NCBI GenBank assembly: GCA_024692805.1
Contig: JAILMD010000035.1
Span: forward strand, 1-57,283
Source of the DNA: a bacterium
GTDB lineage: Bacteria > Bacillota > Clostridia > Christensenellales > UBA1242
Direction of reading: 5' to 3'
DNA: 57,283 bases
The position numbers and the translations under genes are program-made. A model generated the notes under the pieces. The model was not told the DNA's origin, searched no databases, and saw only the letters and a list, made by a program, of their open reading frames with translations. Shown piece after piece: positions 1 to 8,672 of this stretch; position 1 is the first letter of the stretch, and each line of letters begins with the position of its first letter.

Positions 1-2
1 AT

Positions 3-758
3 CAAGTTATATTGCCTGCTTATGATTTGTTAAATATTTATAATGATGAAGACGAAATTAAAGAAGCTATAGATAACGGTTTAAAAGTAAGACTCGGTAA
101 TTATAGTATTAATTTTATGGAATTAGAAGTTGTTGGGATAACAAGTTTTGATGACCCAATATTTAACTTTAATACTTATAACAAAATACATAATGAATTA
201 TTGAGAGGCTATTGCTTTATTATTACAAATCTAAATCAGGGGGATAACTCTGAATTTGTTAAATATTGTGAAACGGAGCATGATGGAGTTTATTTCAATG
301 TTATAAATAACGCGACTGCTATTCTAGACTCTTTCGGTTCAACAGTTAAATCTGTTACACAATATGTATTGTATGTTGCAATTGGGTTTGCTGTTTTTGC
401 CGCCGTGTTTATGATGAATTATTTCTCAACATCAATTTCTTATAAGAAGCGTGAAATAGGAATATTAAGAGCGCTTGGAGCAAGAGGAAAAGATGTTTTT
501 GGAATATTCTTTAATGAAGGCTTAATTATAGCAGGAATCAATTTTATCATATCAAGCATTTTAACGATAGTGTTATGTTTTGTTATTAATAATGCAACAG
601 TATCAGGGCTTGGTGTTTCTATAGTTTTACTTAATGCCGGGATAAAACAAATATTATTAATATTGGCAATAAGCGTCTTTTCTGCATTTATATCAAGCCT
701 TATTCCTGTTAATAAGATATCGCGTAAAAAGCCAATTGATGCTATTAATAATAGATAA
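3..758 (+). CDS. ABC transporter permease, FtsX/MacB-type C-terminal part (5' truncated)
   Basis: The frame is open to the left edge of the window, so this is the C-terminal part (about 251 residues) of a longer protein. It has the FtsX-like permease end: a membrane segment, then a cytoplasmic stretch with the family signature REIGILRALGA, then two more membrane segments and a short basic tail. In this family the protein is the membrane half of an ABC exporter that moves lipids, peptides or antibiotics, or transmits mechanical signals. The ATPase partner is expected upstream, outside the window. A strong terminator follows directly. The substrate cannot be told from this fragment. Confidence 0.82.
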   Translation, partial: QVILPAYDLLNIYNDEDEIKEAIDNGLKVRLGNYSINFMELEVVGITSFDDPIFNFNTYNKIHNELLRGYCFIITNLNQGDNSEFVKYCETEHDGVYFNVINNATAILDSFGSTVKSVTQYVLYVAIGFAVFAAVFMMNYFSTSISYKKREIGILRALGARGKDVFGIFFNEGLIIAGINFIISSILTIVLCFVINNATVSGLGVSIVLLNAGIKQILLILAISVFSAFISSLIPVNKISRKKPIDAINNR

Positions 759-768
759 TTTAATTTTT

Positions 769-799
769 AAATGGGCTAAAATCATTAGCCCATTTTCAT
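769..799 (+). terminator. Intrinsic terminator after the ABC permease
   Basis: An 11-base-pair perfect stem (AAATGGGCTAA / TTAGCCCATTT) with a 5-base loop, followed by a short T-rich tail. It lies 10 bases after the permease stop codon. Confidence 0.8.
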
Positions 800-886
800 T
801 TCTTAATAGAAAAATGATAAAATATGTCATTATAACCTTTTCAAAAAACAAAACATATGATATATTAAAAATAAGGAGAGGAGATT

Positions 887-1153
887 ATGGAAAATCAAGA
901 ACAAAAAGAAGTAAGAATTTCAAGCAGTTTACTCAATCTTTTATTTGCGATTGTTGCTTTAGGCTTGATTGTTCTTTGCAAGATTCTCTTTGGATTTGGA
1001 GTTGCTAGCAGTGTTCTTTATGGAATCATGAGCATATTAATTTATTGCTTACCATTTGTTGGAATGCTTCTTAGCTATTTTAGCAACAAAAAGTTAACTT
1101 TTGAATTCTGGGCAAATCTTGCAGTTCTAGCATTTGCAATCTGGCAATTCTAA
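887..1153 (+). CDS. Small hydrophobic membrane protein, unknown function
   Basis: An 88-residue protein. A polar head of about 12 residues is followed by roughly three hydrophobic segments (about residues 15-35, 40-62 and 70-87), so it should sit in the cell membrane. A strong ribosome binding site (AAGGAGAGGAG) lies 5 bases before the ATG, which supports a real gene. It stands alone between two terminators, so it is probably a single-gene transcript. I do not recognise the family. The overlapping 90-residue frame that starts at 736 has no such ribosome binding site and is a shadow. Confidence 0.7.
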   Translation: MENQEQKEVRISSSLLNLLFAIVALGLIVLCKILFGFGVASSVLYGIMSILIYCLPFVGMLLSYFSNKKLTFEFWANLAVLAFAIWQF

Positions 1154-1160
1154 AAAAAAG

Positions 1161-1183
1161 TAAGGCGCAAGCCTTATTTTTTT
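1161..1183 (+). terminator. Intrinsic terminator
   Basis: A 6-base-pair stem TAAGGC / GCCTTA with a GCAA tetraloop, then a run of T. It ends the 88-residue membrane protein gene. Confidence 0.8.
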
Positions 1184-1336
1184 ACTGCTAAATTTTAAAA
1201 GTGTGGTAATTGAAGTGTTTTTATTACTTATATTTTGAAAAATAATAAAAATGCTGCGTTTTGAATAAAAATTAGCGTAAAAAGTTAAAAATTTTTTAAA
1301 ATTTTAAGAAAAATATAAAAAAATTAGTAAAAGGTA

Positions 1337-1365
1337 TTGCAAAATTTTTAAATATGGATTAAAAT
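1337..1365 (+). promoter_or_regulatory. Promoter for the acidic coiled-coil gene
   Basis: TTGCAA, 17 bases, TAAAAT; the -10 ends 26 bases before the start codon. The stretch between the preceding terminator and this promoter (1184-1336) is very AT-rich and holds nothing else I recognise. Confidence 0.65.
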
Positions 1366-1391
1366 ATAAGTGTTAAATAAGGAGATTAAAT

Positions 1392-2324
1392 ATGAAAATT
1401 TTTGCCATAGTTTTAATCATTTTAGGTATCATCGCAGTTGTTGGCTTCTCAATTGCTTTCTTTACTGAAATCTTTAAAACTAATAAAGAAGTAAAAGAAG
1501 AACAACCAGAAAATGTTTCTAATGAAGAAGTAAAAGAAGAACAACAAGAAGATAACAATGCTGTTCAAGACGAATTTGATCTTGATTCAATGCTTGCAAG
1601 ACTTGAAGCAAACGCAATTGCAAACAATCAAGAAGCTGCTGAAGAAGAAGTTGAACAACCAAAAGAAGAAGTTGTTGAAGAAGCAGAACAACCAAAAGAA
1701 GAAGTTGTTGAAGAAGTTAAAGAGGAAGAAAAACCTCAAGAAGTTGAAGAAGTTGAAGAAGTTAAAGAAGAAGCAGAAGTAACTGATGCTAAAGAAGAAA
1801 AAACTGGTTCAACAAAAGTTATTGTTGTAACTGAAAAAACTGAAGAAGTTATCAATAATAACGCTCAACCTGAAGAAGTTAAAGAGCAAGAAGTTGTTGA
1901 CCTTTCAACAAGACTTGCTAGTGTTAAAGAAGCTCAAGAAAAAGTTGATGCTGATTTAACTAAAGCTAGCCGTGACGTTAACAGATATGAAAGAACTGAA
2001 AGAAGAATGGCTAGAAACCAAAAACTTCTTGATAAGAAAGCTGACGACTTAACTAAATTAAACCTTGTTTTATATAGCGTTACTGATATTAAAAACATTG
2101 ACCAAGAAAAGAAACAAAAACAAGAAGAATTAACTGTTCATATTAATGAATTAAAATCTAGCATAAGAGATGCTGAAAATTATCTTGAAACTAACAAAGA
2201 AAAATACGAAAACAGCAAAAAGATGCAAGCATTCTTCGAAGGCGAGAAAGCAAGACTTGACGCTGACGAGCAAGAAATCTTAACTCTTATGGGCAAAAAC
2301 AAAAAAGATAGCGACGAAGAATAA
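1392..2324 (+). CDS. Membrane-anchored acidic coiled-coil protein, unknown function
   Basis: 310 residues. One N-terminal membrane segment (about residues 3-25) is followed by a strongly acidic, low-complexity region (about 33-140) rich in E, V and K, with two near-identical copies of EQPKEEVVEE (about 88-97 and 99-108) matched by a DNA repeat. Residues about 170-300 are highly charged with heptad-like spacing, as in a coiled coil. The layout resembles bitopic scaffold proteins of cell division (EzrA-like or ZipA-like), but there is no sequence signature for any of them. The start has a good ribosome binding site (AAGGAG). It is flanked by its own promoter and terminator, so it is a single-gene unit. 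Confidence 0.7.
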   Translation: MKIFAIVLIILGIIAVVGFSIAFFTEIFKTNKEVKEEQPENVSNEEVKEEQQEDNNAVQDEFDLDSMLARLEANAIANNQEAAEEEVEQPKEEVVEEAEQPKEEVVEEVKEEEKPQEVEEVEEVKEEAEVTDAKEEKTGSTKVIVVTEKTEEVINNNAQPEEVKEQEVVDLSTRLASVKEAQEKVDADLTKASRDVNRYERTERRMARNQKLLDKKADDLTKLNLVLYSVTDIKNIDQEKKQKQEELTVHINELKSSIRDAENYLETNKEKYENSKKMQAFFEGEKARLDADEQEILTLMGKNKKDSDEE

Positions 2325-2330
2325 TTTACA

Positions 2331-2353
2331 AACCCGCAATTAGCGGGTTTTTT
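2331..2353 (+). terminator. Intrinsic terminator
   Basis: AACCCGC / GCGGGTT stem with a 5-base loop and a T run, just after the acidic coiled-coil gene. Confidence 0.85.
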
Positions 2354-2384
2354 GTTGCAAAAAATTAAAAAACAAAATAAAAAT

Positions 2385-2413
2385 TTGACTTATTCTTTTA
2401 TGTTGGTTAATAT
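2385..2413 (+). promoter_or_regulatory. Promoter of the glycolytic operon
   Basis: TTGACT, 17 bases, TAATAT. It lies between the preceding terminator and pgk. The same -35/-10 pair with the same spacing also precedes the PFOR gene on the other strand. Confidence 0.75.
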
Positions 2414-2444
2414 TAATATAGTAACTAATAATAGGAGAGTTATT

Positions 2445-3635
2445 ATGAATAAGAAAACTTTTAAGGATATTGATGTAAAAAATAAAAAAGTTTTAGTTAG
2501 AGCAGATTTTAATGTTCCTCTTGATGAAATGGGAAACATTGTTGATGATACAAGAATTAAGGCGAGTTTGCCAACAATTCTATACTTAATAAAACATGGG
2601 GCAAAGGTTATTCTTTGTTCTCACCTTGGAAGACCAGATGGAATGGTTAACCCAAAACTTTCTCTTGAGCCTGTTAGCAAAAGGCTTAGCGAACTTTTAG
2701 GTCAAGAAGTTTTAATGGCGAGCGACGTTATTGGCGATAGCGCAAAGGAGTTAAGCGCTAACTTAAAACCTGGCCAAGTTATGCTTCTTGAAAACGTAAG
2801 ATTTCATAAAGAGGAAGAAGAAAACGATTCAAGGTTTGCAGGCGAGCTTGCTAGCCTTGCTGAAATTTATGTTAATGACGCTTTTGGAACAGCTCACAGG
2901 GCTCATGCTTCAACGGCAGGGGTTGCTTGTTATCTTCCTGCAGTTGCTGGATTTTTAATGAGCAGCGAGATTGTTGCTTTATCTAAGGTTATGGATAACC
3001 CAGCAAGACCATTTGTTGTCATATTAGGCGGAGCAAAGATTAGTGATAAAATTGGAATTATAGGGAAATTGCTTTTAAAGGCGAACACTATTTTAATTGG
3101 TGGGGCAATGGCAAACACTTTCCTCGCAGCAAAAGGTGGCAAACTAGGGCTTTCTAGATATGAGAAAGATAAAATTGCTGTTGCTAATAAAATTTTAGAC
3201 GAAGCAGATAAGAAAAACGTTAAAATTGTTATTCCTAAAGATGTTGTTGTTGCCAAAGAGTTTGCGCCAAATAGCAAAACAAAATGTGTTAATGCGCTTT
3301 CAATTCCTGATGGGTATCAAGCGCTTGATATTGGTCCTAAAACATTAAAGGCATTTAAGAAAGAAATTATGAACGCTCAAACTATTGTTTGGAATGGTCC
3401 TATGGGCGTTTATGAGTTTGCTAAGTTTAAAAAGGGAACAATGAAAATTGCTAAATATGTTGCTAAAAGTAAAGCCGTTAGCGTTGTTGGTGGCGGCGAT
3501 AGCGTTTCAAGCGTTAATGAAAGCGGATATGCTGATAAGATTAACCATATATCAACGGGTGGCGGGGCAACGCTTAAGTTCTTAGAAGGGGCAAATATGC
3601 CTGGAATTGAAATGCTTTTAGATAAGGAAGATTAA
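2445..3635 (+). CDS. pgk: Phosphoglycerate kinase
   Basis: 396 residues, the normal length. It makes ATP by moving the phosphate of 1,3-bisphosphoglycerate to ADP in the payoff phase of glycolysis, in the cytosol. The family signature VRADFNVP is at residues 18-25 (R19, D21, N23), SHLGRP at 59-64, and the C-terminal nucleotide-binding GGGDS at about 349-353. The ATG at 2445 is chosen because AGGAGAG precedes it and homologs begin with the equivalent of MNKKTFKDID. The upstream in-frame extension runs across the promoter. It is the first gene of the pgk-tpiA-gpmI operon. A gapA gene is not adjacent in this window. Confidence 0.97.
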   Translation: MNKKTFKDIDVKNKKVLVRADFNVPLDEMGNIVDDTRIKASLPTILYLIKHGAKVILCSHLGRPDGMVNPKLSLEPVSKRLSELLGQEVLMASDVIGDSAKELSANLKPGQVMLLENVRFHKEEEENDSRFAGELASLAEIYVNDAFGTAHRAHASTAGVACYLPAVAGFLMSSEIVALSKVMDNPARPFVVILGGAKISDKIGIIGKLLLKANTILIGGAMANTFLAAKGGKLGLSRYEKDKIAVANKILDEADKKNVKIVIPKDVVVAKEFAPNSKTKCVNALSIPDGYQALDIGPKTLKAFKKEIMNAQTIVWNGPMGVYEFAKFKKGTMKIAKYVAKSKAVSVVGGGDSVSSVNESGYADKINHISTGGGATLKFLEGANMPGIEMLLDKED

Positions 3636-3636
3636 T

Positions 3637-4350
3637 ATGGGAAAATTAGTTGTTGCGAACTGGAAAATGAATAAAACAATAGGCGAAGCGGAAGAGTTTT
3701 GCTCTCATTTTAATAAAAAGGCAGATAACTATATTATCTGCTGTTCAGCAACGCTAATTAAGTCTGTTTTTGACTGTTTAAAGAATAGTAATAATATTGG
3801 TGCCCAAAATATTTGCGCATATGAAGAAGGGGCTTATACGGGCGAAATTAGCGCTAAAATGGTTAAAGATGCAGGCGCTAACGTTACAATTCTTGGCCAC
3901 AGCGAAAGGCGTCATATTTTTAATGAAACAAATGACGATTTAAGAAAGAAATTAGATATCGCAAATAAATATGGTTTGCAAGTTATTTTCTGTGTTGGTG
4001 AAACGCTTGAAGAACACGATAACATTGAAAGTGTTTTAGTTAACCAGCTAAAAATTTTAACAAAAGAAGATTTAGGTAACCTTATCATTGCTTATGAGCC
4101 TGTTTGGGCAATAGGAACAGGGAAGGTTGCAACAGAAGAAGATATTTTAGTTGCACACAAAATTGTTAAAGAGTATGTTAAACGTAACCTTGGTAGCAAC
4201 ATTAAGGTTTTATATGGTGGAAGCGTTAAGCCTGAAAATGCAGCTGAAATTTTAAGATTAAACTGTGTTGATGGCGTTTTAGTTGGTGGGGCAAGCCTTG
4301 ATCCTGTTAAGTTTGAGTCACTAATTAAAACTGCAAATGAGGTGTTATGA
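3637..4350 (+). CDS. tpiA: Triose-phosphate isomerase
   Basis: 237 residues, slightly short for the family (about 250). It interconverts dihydroxyacetone phosphate and glyceraldehyde 3-phosphate. Active-site residues are visible: N8 and K10 in NWKMN, catalytic H88 in LGHSERR, catalytic base E154 in AYEPVWAIGTG, and the phosphate-binding GGS at 194-196. The start codon is one base after the pgk stop, and the gene ends in TGA inside an ATGA overlap with gpmI, so the three genes are translationally coupled. Confidence 0.97.
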   Translation: MGKLVVANWKMNKTIGEAEEFCSHFNKKADNYIICCSATLIKSVFDCLKNSNNIGAQNICAYEEGAYTGEISAKMVKDAGANVTILGHSERRHIFNETNDDLRKKLDIANKYGLQVIFCVGETLEEHDNIESVLVNQLKILTKEDLGNLIIAYEPVWAIGTGKVATEEDILVAHKIVKEYVKRNLGSNIKVLYGGSVKPENAAEILRLNCVDGVLVGGASLDPVKFESLIKTANEVL

Positions 4351-5876
4351 CAGACAATAAGTTAGTAACATTAATAATTATGGACGGCGTTGGAATGCCC
4401 AAACTACCTAACGTTAGCGCCGTAACAGAAGAAACAACCCCAAATTTACAAAAACTTGCAAAAGATTACCCTTGTGGGACTCTTGAAGCGAGCGAGTTGG
4501 CGGTTGGGCTTCCTGTTGGCCAAACGGGGACTAGTGAAGTTGGCCATCAAACGATGGGCTCAGGAAGGGTAACATATCAATCAATCGTTAGAATAAATAG
4601 GGAGATTGAAAGCGGTTCTTTTGAGAAGAATGCTGCAATTAATAAAGCCATTGAAAACTGTAAGAAAAACAATAAAGCAATGCATTTAATGGGTATTGTC
4701 AGCGATGGCGGAATTCATAGCCATATCAATCATTTAATTGAACTCATTAGAATTTGTGCTGAAAACAAGCTAGATAAGGTTTATGTTCACTTTATTGCTG
4801 ACGGACGTGATACCCCTCCAAAGTCTGCGCTTATATATGTTAAACAACTTAAAGAGGCAATTAAAAAATATAAAACAGGTGAGATAAGCGATGTTTGCGG
4901 AAGATTCTATGCTCTTGACAGAGATAAAAACTGGGACAGGGTTAAACTTTATTATGACGCATTAACTCGCGGAATTGCTAAAACGGCAAAAAGCGTTGAG
5001 GAAGGTGTTAACGCTAGTTATGATGCTGGCGAAAAAGATGAGTTTATTAAACCGATTATTATAACTAAAAATGGAAAATATGAAGGCAAAATCTGCGAAG
5101 GCGATAGCCTAATTATGTTTAATTTTAGAACTGATAGGGCTAGGCAAACCGCACGTGTTTTCAGCAACGACAATGACTTTGATTGGACTACTAAGTTAAA
5201 CCTAACGCTTGTGACATTAACTAATTATGATGAAAATTTAGGCGGCGTTATTGTTGCTTATGATCAAGAAAAACCAAAAAACATATTAGGCGAAGTTTTA
5301 GCTAATAGAGGTTATAGCCAATTAAGAATTGCTGAAACAGAAAAATATGCTCATGTTACTTTCTTCTTTAACTCGGGTAAAAATGAGCCCTTTAAAGATG
5401 AAAGCCGAATTTTAATTAACAGTGAAAAGGTTGCAACTTATGATTTATTGCCCGAGATGAGTGCTGAAAAAATCGCAAAAGAAGCAATTAAAGGCGTAAA
5501 TTCTCATAAATTTAATGTAATTGTTCTTAATTTTGCAAATGGCGATATGGTTGGGCATAGCGGTAATTTCGAGGCAACAAAAACTGCTGTTAAGTTTGTT
5601 GATAAAAAAGTTAGCGAAGTTGTTAACGCTGTTATAAAGGCTGGTGGGGTTGCGATAGTTACTGCTGACCACGGAAATAGTGACTATATGGTTTATCCTG
5701 ATGGAACGCCAAATAAATCGCATTCATTAGCGCTTGTTCCTATTATTATTGTTGGAGAAAAATTTAAGGGAAAATCAAAGAAAATTTCAGGAACTCTTGC
5801 AGATATAGCACCAACTATGTTAAAATTATTAGGAGAGAAAATTCCAAAAGAAATGACGGGGAAACTGTTAATTTAG
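4347..5876 (+). CDS. gpmI: 2,3-bisphosphoglycerate-independent phosphoglycerate mutase
   Basis: 509 residues, the usual length. This manganese-dependent enzyme converts 3-phosphoglycerate to 2-phosphoglycerate. The metal ligand D13 (MDGVG), the phospho-acceptor serine S63 in TSEVGH, NFRTDRARQ, and the C-terminal metal motif DHGN are all present. Two positions differ from the common form: the residue before the catalytic serine is T where N is usual, and NFRTDRARQ has T for the usual P. Neither is expected to abolish activity. The gene overlaps tpiA by 4 bases (ATGA). Confidence 0.96.
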   Translation: MTDNKLVTLIIMDGVGMPKLPNVSAVTEETTPNLQKLAKDYPCGTLEASELAVGLPVGQTGTSEVGHQTMGSGRVTYQSIVRINREIESGSFEKNAAINKAIENCKKNNKAMHLMGIVSDGGIHSHINHLIELIRICAENKLDKVYVHFIADGRDTPPKSALIYVKQLKEAIKKYKTGEISDVCGRFYALDRDKNWDRVKLYYDALTRGIAKTAKSVEEGVNASYDAGEKDEFIKPIIITKNGKYEGKICEGDSLIMFNFRTDRARQTARVFSNDNDFDWTTKLNLTLVTLTNYDENLGGVIVAYDQEKPKNILGEVLANRGYSQLRIAETEKYAHVTFFFNSGKNEPFKDESRILINSEKVATYDLLPEMSAEKIAKEAIKGVNSHKFNVIVLNFANGDMVGHSGNFEATKTAVKFVDKKVSEVVNAVIKAGGVAIVTADHGNSDYMVYPDGTPNKSHSLALVPIIIVGEKFKGKSKKISGTLADIAPTMLKLLGEKIPKEMTGKLLI

Positions 5877-5885
5877 GAGAGGGTT

Positions 5886-6116
5886 ATGAATTTCTTACTT
5901 TCTAATTTGAGATTTTTACTAGAACAAACAGAAAAAGAGCAAAACCTAACAGTTCTTTATCTTGGCATATTTTTATTTTTGATGGCAATATTAGTTGTTG
6001 ACATTTTTGGTTTAAAAATGTTTGCAGCAAATAAAACCATTAACAAGATTATTTTGGTTATTGTTTTGATTGCTTTTGTTAGCTTTATTGTTGCTTATTT
6101 TGTGATGGTTAAATAG
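5886..6116 (+). CDS. Small two-helix membrane protein
   Basis: 76 residues with two hydrophobic segments (about 22-46 and 52-75) after a polar, glutamine- and glutamate-rich head. A very good ribosome binding site (AGGAGAGGG) overlaps the end of gpmI, so it belongs to the glycolytic operon. No family is recognised. Its place between gpmI and secG is where enolase or other genes sit in relatives, so the link to glycolysis may be only positional. Confidence 0.65.
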   Translation: MNFLLSNLRFLLEQTEKEQNLTVLYLGIFLFLMAILVVDIFGLKMFAANKTINKIILVIVLIAFVSFIVAYFVMVK

Positions 6117-6126
6117 TTAAAAATAC

Positions 6127-6155
6127 TTGAATTGTTTTACTTACTATGTTATACT
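6127..6155 (+). promoter_or_regulatory. Promoter of secG
   Basis: TTGAAT, 17 bases, TATACT. It overlaps the first possible ATG of the frame (6146), which shows that the real start must be the downstream ATG at 6179. Confidence 0.75.
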
Positions 6156-6178
6156 ACTATTTGCCTAGGGAGAGATTT

Positions 6179-6499
6179 ATGGAAATTTTAAATTTATTAC
6201 TTGCTGATGAGAATAAAGAAGTTAGCGCATTTGCTAAAAATGTTGTTCCTGTTTTAAAGATCGTTATAGCGTGTGTTATTGCGCTATGTGCTATTTTTAT
6301 GATTATTGCTGTTGTTAGCCAAAAAGGTGAAAGCAATGGAATTACCGGAGTAACAGGCAACGCTGATACTTTCTATAACAGAAACAAAGGCGCTTCATTA
6401 CAAGGCAAAATTAAAAAGCTTACTGCTATTGATGCTGCTGTTTTGTTAGTTTTATGTATTGCATTTCTTATTCTTAATATTATTTACGGCGGTTTTTAG
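6179..6499 (+). CDS. secG: Preprotein translocase subunit SecG
   Basis: 106 residues. SecG is the small accessory subunit of the SecYEG channel. The protein has two membrane segments (about 25-47 and 83-103) joined by a glycine-, asparagine- and threonine-rich loop with the family's SQKGE...ADTFY pattern. It is longer than the usual 75-80 residues because of an N-terminal polar extension. The start at 6179 has AGGGAGAG in front and lies downstream of the promoter. A secG next to glycolytic genes is a familiar Firmicutes arrangement. Identification rests on topology and the loop motif. Confidence 0.78.
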   Translation: MEILNLLLADENKEVSAFAKNVVPVLKIVIACVIALCAIFMIIAVVSQKGESNGITGVTGNADTFYNRNKGASLQGKIKKLTAIDAAVLLVLCIAFLILNIIYGGF

Positions 6500-6511
6500 A
6501 GATTTAAAGAT

Positions 6512-6536
6512 TAAGGGCTTCGGCCCTTATTTTTTT
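6512..6536 (+). terminator. Intrinsic terminator after secG
   Basis: TAAGGGC / GCCCTTA stem with a TTCG tetraloop and a long T run. Confidence 0.9.
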
Positions 6537-6583
6537 GTATTTTTTTATAATTTTTGAGCATGCTAAAGAAAGGAGGGATTTTT

Positions 6584-6808
6584 ATGATTATTGCAAACAT
6601 AATTGCGTTGTCTATTGCAATTATTGGCTGTCTTAACTGGTTTTTAGTTGGTGTTTTTAGCTGGAACCTAGTTACATGGATCTTTGGCGTTGGATTGTTT
6701 ACAAGAATTATTTATGCAATAGTTGGTATTGCTGGAATTTGGCTACTCATTCAACTTTTATTTAAAAGAACAAGGCTTTTTGCATCTCAAGACAGAAGAA
6801 ATCAATAG
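6584..6808 (+). CDS. DUF378-family small membrane protein
   Basis: 74 residues with two membrane segments. The pattern IIGCLNWFLVG, then GLFTRIIYAIVGIAG, matches the DUF378 (YuzA-like) family of small bacterial membrane proteins of unknown function. The ATG at 6584 is chosen because AGGAGGG lies 7 bases before it; the frame's earlier ATG at 6554 lacks a ribosome binding site. It is a single-gene unit between two terminators. Confidence 0.82.
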   Translation: MIIANIIALSIAIIGCLNWFLVGVFSWNLVTWIFGVGLFTRIIYAIVGIAGIWLLIQLLFKRTRLFASQDRRNQ

Positions 6809-6812
6809 ACTT

Positions 6813-6842
6813 AAAACGACCTAAAATTAGGTCGTTTTTATT
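6813..6842 (+). terminator. Intrinsic terminator
   Basis: An 11-base-pair perfect stem AAAACGACCTA / TAGGTCGTTTT with a 4-base loop, followed by T-rich sequence. Confidence 0.9.
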
Positions 6843-6870
6843 TTGCATAAGAATAAAAATGTGATAAACT
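6843..6870 (+). promoter_or_regulatory. Promoter of pepF
   Basis: TTGCAT, 16 bases, TAAACT, with TGTGA just before the -10 (extended -10). It starts directly after the preceding terminator. Confidence 0.6.
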
Positions 6871-6887
6871 TTCTTTACGAGGATATT

Positions 6888-8672
6888 ATGGAAAGAGAAA
6901 AGCAAGAAGAAAAGTTTATCTGGAGAATTGAAGACATTTATCCTTCATTAGAAGCCTTTGTTAATGATTGTGACAGATTAAAGCTAAAACTAAGAAAACT
7001 TGAGGGATTTAAAGGAAAACTTAACAACCCTAACACGATTTTAAATTATCTTAATCTTGAAGAAGAAATGGAGCGCAGCCTTGAAAAGATAATTGTTTTT
7101 TCACATATGAAAAAAAGCACTTGTGGGGCTGAGGCGGAATGCGCTAAAATAACCGATCTTGCGCAAGATGTTTCAGTTAAGGCTGGAATAGCAACAAGTT
7201 TTGCTGGAGATGAAATTTCAAAACTTGCTAATGACCAATTAAGGTCAATGGCCAAAGACCCGGCATTTGCAAACTTTAAGAAAAGCCTTGAATTATTAAT
7301 TAGAAACAAACCTCATATTAGGGAAGAAAGCATTGAGAAACTAGTTTCTCATACTGGTTCATTTTCTGATTTTGAATCAATTTTTCAATCATTAAGCGAT
7401 ATTGAAATGCCAATAGCAGATATTGTTTTAAAAAATGGAAAACATTTAACATTAAACAATTCAAATTATTCTAAATTCTTGCATAGCCCCGATAGGTTTG
7501 TTAGAGAGCAAGCCTATAACAAGCTTTATGATGCATATAGGAAACTAAACTTAACTTATTCAGGAATTTATCTTAACGCTTGTAGAGAGTCAAACTTTAT
7601 AACCCAAACATATAACTTTAAAACCACTTTTGAAAGACATTGTTTTTATGATGAGGCAGACGTTAATATTGTTAGCGTTTTGTTAAAGAGCGTTAAAAAG
7701 GCGTTGCCACTTCTTCAAAGGATGCAGAAGATTCGTAAGAAAGCATTAAAGATTGATGACTATTCGCTTTATGATATTTTTGCTCCTTTAACAAACTCTA
7801 AATTACCAAAATATTATTACACTAAGGCCGAGAAAACAATTAAAGATTCGCTCAAAGTTATGGGAGAAGATTATATAACTTTGATTAACCACGCCCTTCA
7901 CGATAGGTGGGTTGACCTTTATCCAGCGAAAAATAAAGACAGCAGTTGTTATTGTATTTCTTGCTATGATGTTCATCCTTTTGTTTTGACTAACTATAAC
8001 AACACTGCCGAAGCAGTCAGCACGCTTTCTCACGAATTGGGTCACGCTATGCAAAGTTATTTAGCAGGGCTTAGCCAACCGTTCGGAACATTTGAGTGTT
8101 CTAGGCTTACTTGCGAGATAGCAAGCACGGTTAACGAAATTTTAACTAAGAAATATATTATTGATTCAACAACCGACCCTGATGAAAAGATTGCGGCTAT
8201 TGATAGTTTGCTTGGCGATTTTTATGGGGCAATTTATAAGCAGAGTTTATATACTGAGTTTGAAATGTTTGTTTTCTCACGAATTGAAAGTGGGGAAAGC
8301 GTAACCTTTGAAGATTTAAATAAAAAATATTATGAATTATTAAAAGAATATTTTGGAAATAGTGTTCAAATCAGTGAGTTAAGTGGGTTTGAGTGGAGTA
8401 GAATTCCTCACTTTTATTCACCATTTTATGTTTATAAATATGTTGTTGGCTTTTCTAGCGCTATTAATATTTGCAGCAATCTTCTTTCTGGAGAGAAAGC
8501 TTATAAAGATAATTACCTTGAATTTTTAAAGTCAGGAAGCTCAAAATCACCAAAAGAACTTTTAAAACTTGCTGGAATTGACCTTCTTGACGAGAAACTT
8601 TATGATAACGCACTTCAACTTTATTCACTTTATATTGACGAATTAGAAGCCTTATTAAAGGAGAAAAAGTAA
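6888..8672 (+). CDS. pepF: Oligoendopeptidase F (M3 metallopeptidase)
   Basis: 594 residues, the typical length. This cytosolic zinc peptidase trims oligopeptides. The zinc motif HELGH is at residues 382-386, and a glutamate-containing segment about 25 residues further on (TFECSRLTCEIAS) would give the third zinc ligand, as in family M3. The N-terminal helical PepF domain is also present. The ATG at 6888 follows ACGAGGATATT; upstream in-frame ATGs fall in the promoter. The stop overlaps the gmk start (TAATG), so the gene heads a likely operon with gmk. Confidence 0.94.
   Translation: MEREKQEEKFIWRIEDIYPSLEAFVNDCDRLKLKLRKLEGFKGKLNNPNTILNYLNLEEEMERSLEKIIVFSHMKKSTCGAEAECAKITDLAQDVSVKAGIATSFAGDEISKLANDQLRSMAKDPAFANFKKSLELLIRNKPHIREESIEKLVSHTGSFSDFESIFQSLSDIEMPIADIVLKNGKHLTLNNSNYSKFLHSPDRFVREQAYNKLYDAYRKLNLTYSGIYLNACRESNFITQTYNFKTTFERHCFYDEADVNIVSVLLKSVKKALPLLQRMQKIRKKALKIDDYSLYDIFAPLTNSKLPKYYYTKAEKTIKDSLKVMGEDYITLINHALHDRWVDLYPAKNKDSSCYCISCYDVHPFVLTNYNNTAEAVSTLSHELGHAMQSYLAGLSQPFGTFECSRLTCEIASTVNEILTKKYIIDSTTDPDEKIAAIDSLLGDFYGAIYKQSLYTEFEMFVFSRIESGESVTFEDLNKKYYELLKEYFGNSVQISELSGFEWSRIPHFYSPFYVYKYVVGFSSAINICSNLLSGEKAYKDNYLEFLKSGSSKSPKELLKLAGIDLLDEKLYDNALQLYSLYIDELEALLKEKK

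Noticed and set aside
2352..2444. N-terminal extension of pgk by 31 residues
   Set aside because: It would start in the preceding terminator and run through the promoter; the ATG at 2445 has a ribosome binding site and the family N-terminus.
4340..4360. Possible TGA recoding (Gracilibacteria/Mycoplasma-type code)
   Set aside because: TGA ends tpiA and ung at the expected family lengths and tryptophan is always TGG in conserved motifs, so the standard bacterial code applies.
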